Shown here: positions 1-8,794 of the stretch, piece after piece
Layout: every line of letters begins with the position of its first letter
How positions within the stretch are numbered: position 1 is the stretch's first letter
The notes under the pieces: model-generated
The model's input: the letters and a program-made list of their open reading frames with translations, nothing else
Database searches by the model: none
What the model was told of the DNA's origin: nothing
Translations under genes and position numbers: made by a program
From: Pseudomonas chlororaphis
GTDB lineage: Bacteria > Pseudomonadota > Gammaproteobacteria > Pseudomonadales > Pseudomonadaceae
DNA: 64,000 bases
Assembly: GCF_001921865.1 (NCBI RefSeq)
Contig: NZ_MSCT01000013.1
Location: 1-64,000 of the forward strand
Direction of reading: 5' to 3'

Positions 1-1
1 C

Positions 2-352
2 CGCGCCGACGCCGCCCAGCGTTTGCGCCAGGCCAGCCTGCTGGACCTCAGCGGCCAGGCGCGCTTCGTCACCCTGCTGGTGCAACTGGACGGCCACCGC
101 GACGACCGGCCCATCACCCGCAGCGTGCTGCTCGGCGGCACCGGCAACGCCGCCCTGACCGGCGCGATGGCGGCGGCCAGCGCGCTGAGCGTACTGGAAG
201 GAGAAATTCCCCCCGGCTGCCATCACGCTGCCCAGGCGCTGCCGCCCGCCGCCACCCTGGAACGCCTGCAACGCACGTCGGCCATCAGCGTGCTGGAACT
301 GCTGGACGTGCCGATCGACCACCTGCGCCGCGCCGAGGAAGGCAGCCTATGA
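2..352 (+). CDS. Saccharopine dehydrogenase-like NAD(P)-binding protein, 5'-truncated
   Basis: Only the C-terminal 116 codons are present; the frame is open from base 2 and the start lies left of the window. The visible part has a Ser-Val-Leu-Leu-Gly-Gly-Thr-Gly stretch followed by an Ala-rich helix and LEGEIPPG. This is the usual C-terminal end of saccharopine dehydrogenase-like, NADP-dependent reductase proteins, where a small-residue strand is followed by a helix and a G(E/D)(I/V)PPG motif. The stop overlaps the next ATG (ATGA at 349-352), so it belongs to the same operon as the methyltransferases and thiazoline genes. By context it may be a tailoring or precursor-modifying oxidoreductase of the siderophore-like product. 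Substrate and catalytic residues cannot be judged because the Rossmann domain is missing. Confidence 0.6.
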   Translation, partial: RADAAQRLRQASLLDLSGQARFVTLLVQLDGHRDDRPITRSVLLGGTGNAALTGAMAAASALSVLEGEIPPGCHHAAQALPPAATLERLQRTSAISVLELLDVPIDHLRRAEEGSL

Positions 353-1383
353 ACCACGAACTCGCCCGACTGGAACACCTGAGCCTGGGCGCCATGGCCC
401 AGGTGCTGCTCACCACCCAGGCCTTGCCGTTGCAGGCCACGCGCAGTTCCGCGCAGATCAACCAGGCCCTGGGCACGACGCCGCGGCATGCCTGGATCGT
501 CCGGCGCTGGCTGGCGGCCTTGAGCCGCGCCGGCCTGCTGCACGGCGACGATGGACACCTGGCCTGGCACGGCACGCCGCCCGAGGCCGCCGTCGACGAT
601 TTGCCACGGCTGTACGCCGCGCTGGGTTTCCCGGCGAGCATGGCGACGCTGCATGCCCGGGTCATCGCCCAACTGCCCGCCTTGCTGCGCGACCAGACGG
701 CCCTGGCGCCCTTGCTGTTCGAGGCCGGGGAGCCGGTGGCGGTGCTGGGGGCCTATCAGCGCAACCGCTACACCGCCGCGATCAACGCCGCGCTGGGCGA
801 GCGGGCCCGCCAGGTCGAGGCCGCGGGCGAAAGCCTGCAAGTGCTGGAGCTCGGCGGCGGTGCCGGCGCGACCACCGCCGCCGTGCTGGCGGCCCTGGAC
901 GGCCGGGCCATGGACTACCGCTTCAGCGACATCAGCCCGCTGTTCACGATCGCCGCCCAGCGCCAGTTTCGCCTGGAGCCGGGGATGAGTTTTACCCAGC
1001 TCGACCTCGATCGCGACCTGGTGGCCCAGGGCGTCGACGCCCACGGCCTGGACCTGGTGATCGCCGGCAACGTGCTGCACAACGCCCGCGACCTGCGGCG
1101 CAGCCTTGGCCATCTGCGCGCCTGCCTGCGCCCCGGCGGGACCTTGCTGTTTTCCGAATCCATCGCCGACAACCCGGCGATGCTGACCTTCATGCACCTG
1201 CTGCTCTCGCCCGCCGAGGGCGCGCCGCCACGCGCCAGCGACGAAGTGTTCCTGTCCGCCGAACAGTGGCGACAGGCACTGCTGGACGAGGGCTTCGAGC
1301 TGACAGGCCTGTGGCCGACCGACGACCAGCCCCTGGCGGCGGCCGGCCAGCGCCTGTTCCAGGCCGTGGAGCGTGGGCAATGA
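349..1383 (+). CDS. SAM-dependent methyltransferase, NRPS/PKS-tailoring type
   Basis: 344 residues. Residues 1-120 form a helical, winged-helix-like region (LGAMAQVLL, then WLAALSRAGLL). The class I methyltransferase fold follows, with motif I LELGGGAGATT near residue 166, an acidic strand end at FSDIS, and the LRPGGTLLFSES post-motif region. The layout matches methyltransferase domains normally embedded in NRPS or PKS proteins, here free-standing. Start ATG at 349 overlaps the previous stop and the 3' end overlaps the next gene by 4 nt. Expected role: C-, N- or O-methylation of the salicylate/thiazoline scaffold or of a carrier-bound intermediate. The acceptor cannot be told from sequence. 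Confidence 0.75.
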   Translation: MNHELARLEHLSLGAMAQVLLTTQALPLQATRSSAQINQALGTTPRHAWIVRRWLAALSRAGLLHGDDGHLAWHGTPPEAAVDDLPRLYAALGFPASMATLHARVIAQLPALLRDQTALAPLLFEAGEPVAVLGAYQRNRYTAAINAALGERARQVEAAGESLQVLELGGGAGATTAAVLAALDGRAMDYRFSDISPLFTIAAQRQFRLEPGMSFTQLDLDRDLVAQGVDAHGLDLVIAGNVLHNARDLRRSLGHLRACLRPGGTLLFSESIADNPAMLTFMHLLLSPAEGAPPRASDEVFLSAEQWRQALLDEGFELTGLWPTDDQPLAAAGQRLFQAVERGQ

Positions 1384-3098
1384 AACTGACTGTCGATACC
1401 TTGCTGGTCAATGTGCCCGACGCCCCGGCCTTGTGGCATTTGCCGCCGCTCACCGACCTGGGCAACCGCCACCTGGCCCCGGCGCGCCTGTTGGCGGAGC
1501 TGGAACGGCAACAGCCGAAGGTGGTGCTGATGGCCGTCGAGCAGCTCGAGCGCCTGCTGGATTACCCGGCGCTGGCCCTGAGCGACCTGAGCCACCTGGA
1601 GCACTTGCTGTTTGTCGCCCCAGAGCCCGGGCACGGCCCGTTGGCGCAGCGGGCGGCGGCCCAGCTCGATTGCCCGGTGCGCGGCTATGCCCGCCTCGGC
1701 GGCGAATGGCAGGACCTGCTCAAGGTCCAGGCCGCCCATGAGCACTGGCGCCAGCGCGCCCTCGAACACCCCGCGGTCAGCGCCGTCGCCCTGCAGGGCC
1801 AGGTGCTGTTCGCCGTGCCGCACCCCTGCGCGCCGACGTCGCCGCAGGATCACCTGGACGCCACGGCCGCGGCCCTGGACCAGCGCTTCGAGCCCCGGCA
1901 ACTGGCGCACGCCGTGCACCTGGGCGACCTGCTGGGCCACGCCGCCCTGCTGTCGATGCTCCAGGGCCTGGACCGCTGCGGCCTGATCCCCGCGCCGCTG
2001 GACGACCTCGCCGGCAGCCTGGCCCGTGCCGGCATCGCCCCCGGCCATCGCGCGCTGATCGCCCGCTGGCTGGATGTGCTGCAAGCGCAGAGGCTGCTGC
2101 GCCGCGACGGTACCCACCTGTACCCCACCCTCGACGCCAGCGCCTGGAGCCCCGAGACCCTGGAGCAGACCTGGGCGCGCCTGGCGCTGGCCTGGGCCGA
2201 CAACACCGGCGGCAGCGGCACCATCGAGTACGCACGGGACAACGCCCGCCAACTGCCCGCGCTGATGCGCGGCGAATGCGCCGCGGTGCACTTGCTGTTC
2301 CCCGAAGGCCGCACCGAACGCGCGGCGGCGCTGTATCGCGAAAGCCTCGCCGCGCAGTACCAGCACCAGGCCGTGGCCCACTGGATCGGCGCCTGGGCCA
2401 GCCGCCAGGGCGGTAGCACGCCGCTGCGGGTGCTCGAGGTCGGCGCCGGCACCGGCGCCACCACCCAGGCGTTGCTCCCGGCGCTGGCCCCTGCCGCGGT
2501 GGACTACCTGTGCACCGACGTGTCGCGCTACTTCAGCGAGCAGGCCGCCGAACGCCTGGCCGCCTGGCCCTGGGTGCGCCACGGGGTGTTCGACATCGAC
2601 CGTCCGGCCCTGGAACAGGGGTATGCCAGCCAGTCCTGGGACCTGATCGTCGCCGGCGGCGTGCTGAACGCCGCTCGCGACACCGAACGCAGCCTGGCCA
2701 CCTTGCAGGCCTTGCTCAAGCCCGGCGGCTGGCTGGTGTTCAGCGAGCCGACCCGCGAGGAATTCTGGGTCATGGCCTCCCAGGCGTTCATGCTCAACCA
2801 GGCCAGCGACGAGCGCCAACTGAGCAGCGCGACCTTCCTCGACCTGGCGCAATGGCAAGCCGCGCTGAGCCGCGCCGGCTTCCACGGCAACCGCAGCCTG
2901 CCGCTCGCCGGCCACCCGCTGAGCCTGCTCGGCCACCGGGTGTTCGTGGCCCAGGTGCCGCGCGAACGCCTGAGCCGCGAAACCCTGGCGGCCCACCTGG
3001 AACACCCCGAATTGCGCATCGAACTGCCCGAATACCTGCCCGACACGCCCACGCTCGCCCAATGGGCCGGCCTCAGCGCCGCCAAGGACCCGCTATGA
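1380..3098 (+). CDS. Second SAM-dependent methyltransferase with an N-terminal adenylation-domain-like remnant
   Basis: 572 residues. I start it at the ATG at 1380, which overlaps the upstream stop, rather than at upstream in-frame starts inside the previous gene. The C-terminal methyltransferase domain (about 340-520) has motif I LEVGAGTGATT and LKPGGWLVFSEP, and is a paralogue of the preceding gene. Residues 30-170 read like a degraded core of an adenylation domain: a PKVVLMAVEQLERLL segment, DLSHLEHLLFV, and then CPVRGYARLGGEW where YGxTE would sit. An HPAVSAVAL segment like the A-domain C-terminal lobe follows. In PchE/PchF-type synthetases the methyltransferase is inserted inside the A domain, so this gene may be an excised A-MT unit. 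That last point is inference. Confidence 0.7.
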   Translation: MKLTVDTLLVNVPDAPALWHLPPLTDLGNRHLAPARLLAELERQQPKVVLMAVEQLERLLDYPALALSDLSHLEHLLFVAPEPGHGPLAQRAAAQLDCPVRGYARLGGEWQDLLKVQAAHEHWRQRALEHPAVSAVALQGQVLFAVPHPCAPTSPQDHLDATAAALDQRFEPRQLAHAVHLGDLLGHAALLSMLQGLDRCGLIPAPLDDLAGSLARAGIAPGHRALIARWLDVLQAQRLLRRDGTHLYPTLDASAWSPETLEQTWARLALAWADNTGGSGTIEYARDNARQLPALMRGECAAVHLLFPEGRTERAAALYRESLAAQYQHQAVAHWIGAWASRQGGSTPLRVLEVGAGTGATTQALLPALAPAAVDYLCTDVSRYFSEQAAERLAAWPWVRHGVFDIDRPALEQGYASQSWDLIVAGGVLNAARDTERSLATLQALLKPGGWLVFSEPTREEFWVMASQAFMLNQASDERQLSSATFLDLAQWQAALSRAGFHGNRSLPLAGHPLSLLGHRVFVAQVPRERLSRETLAAHLEHPELRIELPEYLPDTPTLAQWAGLSAAKDPL

Positions 3099-4285
3099 CC
3101 CAGCCCACCTGCCCCGTGACCTACCCGTTCAACCGTTTCACCGACCTGGCGCTGGCCGAGCCTTACCGGCAGGCCCAGCGCACCCCGGGCCTGTTGCGCA
3201 TCCAGATGCCCATCGGCGCGCCGGCCTGGCTGGCCACCCGCTACGACGATGTGCGCCTGGTGCTGGGCGACCGGCGCTTCAGCCGCAGCGAAGCGTTTCG
3301 CCGCGACGACGCGCCCCGGGCCTTCCCGCGCATCGCCGGCGGTATCGTGATGATGGACCCGCCGCAACTGACCCGTATCCGCTCCCTGGCCGCCCAGGCG
3401 TTCACCCGGCGCCGCGTCGAAGCCCTGCGCCCGCACGCCCGCGAACATGCCCACCACTTGATCGAGCGCATGCTCGCGGCCGGGCCGCCGGCCGATCTGG
3501 TGAACGACTTCGCCCTGCCCATTCCCCTGGCGTTGATCTGCGAACTGCTGGGGGTGCCGCTGCACGACCGCGACCGCTTCAAGCGCTGGAACGACTCGCT
3601 GCTGTCCACCCGGCCCGAGGACGCGGCGCAGACCCAGCAGCACCTCGGGGAGCTGGCGGCCTACATCAAGGAACTGGTGCGCGAGCGCCAGCGCGAACCC
3701 CGGGACGACTTCATGAGCGCCCTGACCCAGGCCCACGACCAGGGCGAGCGCCTGAGCGAGGAACAACTGCTGCTGTTGTGCATCGCCATCCTGGTGGCCG
3801 GCTACGAAGGCAGCGCCGCGCAGATTCCCAACTTTATCCAGGTGCTGCTGGACAACCCCCGGCAGTGGCAACGACTCAAGGAGGACCCCGAGCGCGTCCC
3901 CGAGGCCGTGGAAGAGCTGCTGCGCTATATCCCCCTGGCGTCGGCGGCGATGTTCGTGCATTACGCCCTGGAAGACATCCAGGTCGGCGACACCCTGGTC
4001 CGCCAGGGCGACGCGGTGTTCGCTTCCATCGGCGCGGCCAACCATGACCCGGCGCGGTTCGCCGACCCCGGGACGCTGGACTTGCAGCGCGACGCCGGCG
4101 GCCACTTCGGTTTCGGCCACGGCCTGCACCATTGCATCGGCTCGGCCCTGGCCCGGGTCGAGTTGCAAGAAGCGCTGCGCGCCCTGGTGGAGCGCCTGCC
4201 CAACCTGCGGCGCTGCGGCGAGGTGCAGTGGAAGACCGCGACCTTCTTTCGCGGCGCCCACTGCCTGCCGGTGACCTGGTCATGA
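3095..4285 (+). CDS. Cytochrome P450
   Basis: 396 residues, typical for a soluble class I bacterial P450. Visible hallmarks are the ExxR of helix K (EELLRY, about residue 273) and the haem loop HFGFGHGLHHCIG with the thiolate Cys at 347. The I-helix has AGYEGS (about 235), so the usual acid-Thr pair is replaced by Glu-Gly with a Ser next. No fused reductase is present and no ferredoxin gene lies nearby, so electrons must come from elsewhere. Start ATG at 3095 overlaps the previous stop by 4 nt, and the stop overlaps the next ATG. In a salicylate-thiazoline operon a P450 would hydroxylate, couple or desaturate the peptide scaffold; the exact reaction is unknown. Confidence 0.92.
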   Translation: MTQPTCPVTYPFNRFTDLALAEPYRQAQRTPGLLRIQMPIGAPAWLATRYDDVRLVLGDRRFSRSEAFRRDDAPRAFPRIAGGIVMMDPPQLTRIRSLAAQAFTRRRVEALRPHAREHAHHLIERMLAAGPPADLVNDFALPIPLALICELLGVPLHDRDRFKRWNDSLLSTRPEDAAQTQQHLGELAAYIKELVRERQREPRDDFMSALTQAHDQGERLSEEQLLLLCIAILVAGYEGSAAQIPNFIQVLLDNPRQWQRLKEDPERVPEAVEELLRYIPLASAAMFVHYALEDIQVGDTLVRQGDAVFASIGAANHDPARFADPGTLDLQRDAGGHFGFGHGLHHCIGSALARVELQEALRALVERLPNLRRCGEVQWKTATFFRGAHCLPVTWS

Positions 4286-5427
4286 GCCCGCGGCAGCCGC
4301 GCAAACGGGTGGTGGTGGCCGGCACCGCGTTTGGCCGCATCTACCTGCAAGCCCTGGCTCGGGCCAAGGCCGACTATGAACTGGTGGGCCTCCTGTCGCG
4401 GGGCAACGCCTACTCCCGCGCCTGCGCCGAGCACTACGGCGTCAAGCTGTATGAAAACGTCGAGCAACTGCCGGACAGCGTGGATATCGCCTGTGTGGTG
4501 GTGCGCTCCGGCGCCACCGGCGGCCCGGGCAGCGAACTGGCCCAGGCGCTGCTGCGCCGGGGCATCCATGTGTTGCAGGAACACCCGGTGCACCACCGGG
4601 AAATCGCCGCGTGCATGCAGGCCGCGCGCCAGGGCCGGGCGGCCTACGCGGTCAACACGCTGTACCCCAACCTGCTGGCGGTCCGGCGTTTTCTCGCCGT
4701 GGCCGAGTACCTGCGCGAACGCCAGGGGCTGGCTTACATCGACGCCAGCTGCAACAGCCAGGTGGCCTATCCGCTGCTGGATATCCTCGGGCGCCTGGCG
4801 GGCGGACTGCGGCCCTGGGCGTTCGGCGCGCCGGCCGCGACCGTCGGCGGGCAACCGTTCACCCGCTTGAACGCCAGCTTCAACGACCTGCCCATCAGCC
4901 TGCGGATCCAGAACCAGGTGCACCCCGGCGACCCGGACAACCACTCGTTCCTGCTGCATCGCCTGGAAGTGGGGTGCGAAGCTGGCGTCCTGAGCCTGGC
5001 CGACACCCACGGCCCGCTGCTGTGGAACCCGCGCCTGCATGCCCCGCGGGACAGCACCGACCGCCTGATCATGGCCGGCCCCGGCAGCGAACGCCTGGCC
5101 GGACCGACCCTGGTCAGCCTCGACGCGCAGGTGCCCGGCTCCTACCACCAGGTGTTCAACCAGGCCTGGCCGGACGCGGTGATCGTCGCCCTCGGCGAGT
5201 TGTGCCGTGACATCGACAACCCCGCGCGCCGCCTGCGCAGCGGCCTCTGGGCCACCGAGGTGTCCATGGCCTGGCGCGAAATGAACAACCTGATCGGCAT
5301 GCCTGCGCTGATCGAACCGCCCGTGCCCCGCGCCCTGCCCCTGGCCGAACTCCAGGCCCGCGCCGACGCCGTCAGCCCGCCTTGCGCTGACGACACCGCC
5401 CAACTGTTGGGAGCCCTGCCCCTGTGA
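4282..5427 (+). CDS. pchG: Thiazolinyl imide reductase (Irp3/PchG family)
   Basis: 381 residues. It has an N-terminal Rossmann loop (VVVAGTAFGRIYLQAL, near 10-25), then GLLSRGNAYSRACAEHYGV and the family-typical IACVVVRSGATGG and VLQEHPVH segments. These align by eye with yersiniabactin Irp3/YbtU and pyochelin PchG. Such enzymes use NADPH to reduce a thiazoline ring to thiazolidine while the chain is bound to the synthetase. Start is the ATG at 4282, overlapping the P450 stop by 4 nt. This is the best evidence that the NRPS genes left of the window make a cysteine-derived thiazoline/thiazolidine. The exact subgroup (PchG or PchK type, which differ in stereochemistry) is not settled by eye. 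Confidence 0.88.
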   Translation: MSPRQPRKRVVVAGTAFGRIYLQALARAKADYELVGLLSRGNAYSRACAEHYGVKLYENVEQLPDSVDIACVVVRSGATGGPGSELAQALLRRGIHVLQEHPVHHREIAACMQAARQGRAAYAVNTLYPNLLAVRRFLAVAEYLRERQGLAYIDASCNSQVAYPLLDILGRLAGGLRPWAFGAPAATVGGQPFTRLNASFNDLPISLRIQNQVHPGDPDNHSFLLHRLEVGCEAGVLSLADTHGPLLWNPRLHAPRDSTDRLIMAGPGSERLAGPTLVSLDAQVPGSYHQVFNQAWPDAVIVALGELCRDIDNPARRLRSGLWATEVSMAWREMNNLIGMPALIEPPVPRALPLAELQARADAVSPPCADDTAQLLGALPL

Positions 5428-6143
5428 ACGCACCCGTATCCCTCTCGACCTGCAGCCATGTGCTGTTGTGGGTCCGTGACCTGCACCAGGCAGTCGACAG
5501 TTTTCGCGACGCCGGTTTCCAGGTGACGTACGCCACCCCCAGGGCCCGCGCGCAGCACGCGCATATCTGGTTCAGCCAGGGGCCGATCATCGAGTTGCTG
5601 ACCACCCCGCGCCACGCCTGGCTGTTCAAATGGCCGATCGACTGCCTGGCGGGGCGCGGCGCCGGCCGCCGCATGCTGCGCTGGGCCGCGCGGGGCGAAG
5701 GCTTTTGCGACCTGGCGTTGCTCTGCGAAGAGCCCGCCCTGGCCCCGCGCCTCAAGGGCCTCAACGCCTGCGGGGTGAGCATGGGCCGCACGGTGAGCTG
5801 GAAACGCACCTGCGAAGACGGCAGCCACACCCGCTTTCGCTTCGTCTACCCGCGCCAGGAGCGTCTGCCGTTCCTGGTCACGCCTTACCAGCCCAGCCAG
5901 CACCCGCCCCGGCTCACCCACCCGAACGGCGCCACCGGCCTGGCCGCCATTCACCTGGGCGTGCACCCCGCCGACCGGGCCGCCGTCAGCCTGCTGGCCG
6001 GCGACGATCCGCTGCTGCGCACCCGCCCCGCCGACCGCACCGGCGTGCTCGCGGTGACGATCGCCGGGCTCGCACAGCCATTGAACCTGCACGGCGCCCG
6101 TTTGCTGGGCGACCCCGCCATCCAAGGAGATTCCCATGCTTGA
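5424..6143 (+). CDS. VOC/glyoxalase-superfamily protein
   Basis: 239 residues. The N-terminus (SHVLLWVRDLHQAVDSFRDA followed by GFQVTY) is the signature beta-alpha-beta start of a vicinal-oxygen-chelate module, with HIWF and IIELL strands after it. A second half-module appears near 170 (GLAAIHLGV). This matches glyoxalase-like domain proteins of about 230-250 residues. It overlaps the upstream reductase by 4 nt and the downstream ligase by 8 nt, so it is firmly inside the operon. Possible jobs are isomerisation, hydrolysis or shielding of a reactive thiazoline intermediate, or self-resistance by sequestration. Metal ligands cannot be assigned safely by eye. Confidence 0.65.
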   Translation: MNAPVSLSTCSHVLLWVRDLHQAVDSFRDAGFQVTYATPRARAQHAHIWFSQGPIIELLTTPRHAWLFKWPIDCLAGRGAGRRMLRWAARGEGFCDLALLCEEPALAPRLKGLNACGVSMGRTVSWKRTCEDGSHTRFRFVYPRQERLPFLVTPYQPSQHPPRLTHPNGATGLAAIHLGVHPADRAAVSLLAGDDPLLRTRPADRTGVLAVTIAGLAQPLNLHGARLLGDPAIQGDSHA

Positions 6144-7734
6144 AGGTTGCACCGACTGGCCCGAAGACTTTATCCAGCGCTATCGCCAACAGGGTTACTG
6201 GCAGGGTGTGCCCTTGGGGCAAGTGCTGCGGGAACAGGCGCGGCTGACGCCCGACCGCGAGGCGCTGGTGCAGGACCAGCGGCGCTGGAGCTACGCCGAG
6301 CTGGACCGGCGCGCCGACCGGCTGGCGGCGGGCCTGGCCGAGCTGGGCATCGGCCCGGGGCAGCGGGTGTTGGTGCAATTGCCCAATATCGCCGAGTTTT
6401 TCAGCCTGATGTTCGCCCTGTTGCGCCTGGGGGCGATCCCGGTCTTCGCCCTGCCGGCCCACCGCGAACACGAACTGCGGCACCTGGCCGAACTGAGCCA
6501 GGCGGTGGCCTATGTCATCGTCGACGAGCACCTGGGGTTCGACTACCGTCCCCTGGCCCGCGCCCTGAGCCAGCAGGTCCCGAGCCTGCGCCACGTGCTG
6601 GTGGCGGGCCAGGCGGCAGAGTTCATCGCCCTCGAGCACTGCGCGGGCGTTCCCCGGCCGCTGCCGCCGGTGGACGCCCGCGAGGTGGCGGTGCTGCTGT
6701 TGTCCGGCGGCACCACCGGCCTGCCGAAACTGATTCCGCGCACCCATGACGACTACGCCTGCAACGCCCGCCTGGCTGCCCGGGCCTGCGGTTTCAGCGA
6801 GCACACCCGCTACCTGGCGGCGCTGCCGGTGGCGCACAACTTCCCACTGGCGTCCCCCGGCGCGCTCGGGGTGTTCGGCGTCGGCGGCACCCTGGTGCTG
6901 TGCCCCGAGCCCAGCCCGGACACCGCCTTCGACTTGATCGAGCGCGAACGCATCAGCCACACCGCGCTGATCCCGCCGCTGGTGCAGCTCTGGCTGGAGG
7001 CGGCGTCGTGGTCCGACCACGACTTGAGCAGCCTGCAATGGCTGCAGGTCGGCGGCGCGCGGCTCAAGGCGGAAGTCGCCGCGCGCATCCGCCCGGCCCT
7101 GGGCTGCGGCCTGCAACAGGTCTACGGCATGGCCGAGGGGCTACTGTGCTTTACCCCGCTGGACGACCCGCAGGAACGGGTATTCGAGACCCAGGGCCTG
7201 CCACTGACCGCGGACGATGAAATCCGCATCGTCGACGCCGACGACCAGCCGGTGGCGCCGGGCGCGGTGGGCGAACTGCTGGTGCGCGGTCCCTATACCC
7301 TGCGCGGCTACTACCGGGCCGCCGAACAGAACCTGCGCGCCTTCACCGCCGATGGTTTTTACCGCAGCGGCGACCTGGTCCGGCGCTTGCCCACGGGCCA
7401 CCTGATCGTCGAAGGGCGCAGCAAGGACGTGATCAACCGCGGCGGCGAGAAGATCCCCGTGGAAGACATCGAAAACCTGCTGCTGGGCCATCCGCAGATC
7501 CGCGACGTGGCGCTGGTGGCGCTGGCCGACGAACTGCTGGGCGAACGCAGTTGCGCCTGCGTGCTGGCCCGCGAGCCGCTGCCGGACCTGGCCTCGGTCA
7601 ATGCCTGGCTGCGCGAGCGCGGCCTGGCGGCCTACAAGCTGCCGGACCGCTTGCAGGTGCTGGCGCAATTTCCCCTGACTCGCCTGGGCAAGGTCAACCG
7701 CAAGGCCCTGGCCGAGCAGGTGGCCGCCTTATGA
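6136..7734 (+). CDS. pchD: Salicylate-AMP ligase (salicylyl-AMP synthetase)
   Basis: 532 residues, a stand-alone aryl-acid adenylating enzyme. Seen are the P-loop-like LLSGGTTGLPKLIPRTH (about 187), the aryl-adenylate motif ALPVAHNFPL, the GxRSKDVINRGGEKI hinge (EGRSKDVINRGGEKI), and the C-terminal catalytic Lys in LGKVNRK (K519). It activates salicylate with ATP and loads it on the aryl carrier protein of the NRPS. A strong Shine-Dalgarno (AAGGAG) lies just before ATG 6136 inside the previous gene. The order D-C-B-A downstream equals that of the pyochelin salicylate operon. 2,3-Dihydroxybenzoate as substrate is less likely, because the next genes make salicylate and no entA-type gene is present. 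Confidence 0.9.
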   Translation: MLEGCTDWPEDFIQRYRQQGYWQGVPLGQVLREQARLTPDREALVQDQRRWSYAELDRRADRLAAGLAELGIGPGQRVLVQLPNIAEFFSLMFALLRLGAIPVFALPAHREHELRHLAELSQAVAYVIVDEHLGFDYRPLARALSQQVPSLRHVLVAGQAAEFIALEHCAGVPRPLPPVDAREVAVLLLSGGTTGLPKLIPRTHDDYACNARLAARACGFSEHTRYLAALPVAHNFPLASPGALGVFGVGGTLVLCPEPSPDTAFDLIERERISHTALIPPLVQLWLEAASWSDHDLSSLQWLQVGGARLKAEVAARIRPALGCGLQQVYGMAEGLLCFTPLDDPQERVFETQGLPLTADDEIRIVDADDQPVAPGAVGELLVRGPYTLRGYYRAAEQNLRAFTADGFYRSGDLVRRLPTGHLIVEGRSKDVINRGGEKIPVEDIENLLLGHPQIRDVALVALADELLGERSCACVLAREPLPDLASVNAWLRERGLAAYKLPDRLQVLAQFPLTRLGKVNRKALAEQVAAL

Positions 7735-8489
7735 GCCGCCAGCCGAGCCCCTGGCTGCGGGCGCTGCGCCAGGGCGAACAGCCCCGGGCGCGGCTGGTGT
7801 GCCTGCCCCACGCCGGCGGCAGCGCGAGCTTCTTCCGGCCGTGGCTGGCGCACCTGCCCGGCGACATCGACCTGTTGGCGGTGCAATACCCGGGGCGCGA
7901 GGAGCGTTTCAACGAGCCTTGCGTTACCTGCCTGGACACCCTGGCCGAACACATCGCCAAAGCCCTGCTGGCACTGCCCGAGCGGCCCGTGCTGCTGTTT
8001 GGCCACAGCATGGGCGCAGCGCTGGCCTACGAGACCGCCCTGCGCCTGGAGACAGCGGCCCGGGGCGTCGCCCATGTGTTCGTGTCCGCGCACCCGCCGC
8101 CGCACCGGCAACCGTCCAGCGACCTGCATCGCCAGGACGACGCCGCGCTGGTCGCCGACATCCGCCGCCAGGACGGCGGCGCCGCCAGCCTGTGGGACAA
8201 CCCGCAATTGCGTGCGCTGTTCCTGCCCACGGTGCGCGGCGACTACCAGGCCATCGAGACCTGGCGCCGCGAGCACTTGCAGCCCCTGGCCGCGCCCATC
8301 GACGTGCTGCTGGCCCATGACGACCTGGAAGTCAGCCAGGAACAGGCCCGCGCCTGGGCCGACCTGAGCCGGCACACCCCGGATATCCGCCTGTTCGACG
8401 GCAACCACTTCTACCTCAAGCAACAGCCGCGACCGGTCATCCAGCACCTGTTGCAGCGTGTCGCCCACCATTCTGGAGCCTTGGCATGA
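7731..8489 (+). CDS. pchC: Type II (editing) thioesterase, PchC/YbtT type
   Basis: 252 residues from the ATG at 7731, which overlaps the ligase stop (ATGA). It is an alpha/beta hydrolase with the family opening VCLPHAGGSASFFRPW, the middle motif VQYPGREERF, and the nucleophile elbow GHSMG with Ser at 93. The catalytic Asp (AHDDLEV region) and His (DGNHFYL) are present near the C-terminus. Such external thioesterases clear mis-primed or misloaded carrier proteins of the NRPS. Its place between the ligase and the salicylate genes is the same as pchC in pyochelin operons. Confidence 0.9.
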   Translation: MSRQPSPWLRALRQGEQPRARLVCLPHAGGSASFFRPWLAHLPGDIDLLAVQYPGREERFNEPCVTCLDTLAEHIAKALLALPERPVLLFGHSMGAALAYETALRLETAARGVAHVFVSAHPPPHRQPSSDLHRQDDAALVADIRRQDGGAASLWDNPQLRALFLPTVRGDYQAIETWRREHLQPLAAPIDVLLAHDDLEVSQEQARAWADLSRHTPDIRLFDGNHFYLKQQPRPVIQHLLQRVAHHSGALA

Positions 8490-8794
8490 AAACCCCGCAA
8501 ACCTGCAGCGACCTGAGCGACATCCGCCACGCCATCGACACCCTCGACCGGCAGATCATCGACGCCCTTGGCCTGCGCATGCAGTACGTCAAGGCAGCCT
8601 CGGCGTTCAAGCCCGACCAGGCCAGCATCGCCGCCCCGGACCGGGTCGCCGCGATGTTGCCGCAGCGTCGGCAATGGGCGGAAGAGGTCGGCCTCGATGG
8701 CGAATTCATCCAGGGCGTGTTCAACCAGATCATCCACTGGTACATCGCCGAACAAACCGCTTACTGGCTGCAAAAAAAGAGCAAGGCGCTATGA
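8486..8794 (+). CDS. pchB: Isochorismate-pyruvate lyase (salicylate-forming)
   Basis: 102 residues, the normal length of PchB, with the AroQ chorismate-mutase-like fold. The residues known to hold the substrate in PchB are conserved at the same numbers: Arg14, Arg31, Lys42 and Gln90. It splits isochorismate into salicylate and pyruvate. Start ATG 8486 overlaps the thioesterase stop, and its stop overlaps pchA. The short size, the active-site match and the position directly upstream of isochorismate synthase make the call firm. Confidence 0.95.
   Translation: MKTPQTCSDLSDIRHAIDTLDRQIIDALGLRMQYVKAASAFKPDQASIAAPDRVAAMLPQRRQWAEEVGLDGEFIQGVFNQIIHWYIAEQTAYWLQKKSKAL

Noticed and set aside
915-3062. 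715-codon minus-strand open frame across the methyltransferase genes (and 2528-4261)
   Set aside because: Shadow of the plus-strand operon genes, which have motifs, coupled starts and normal lengths.
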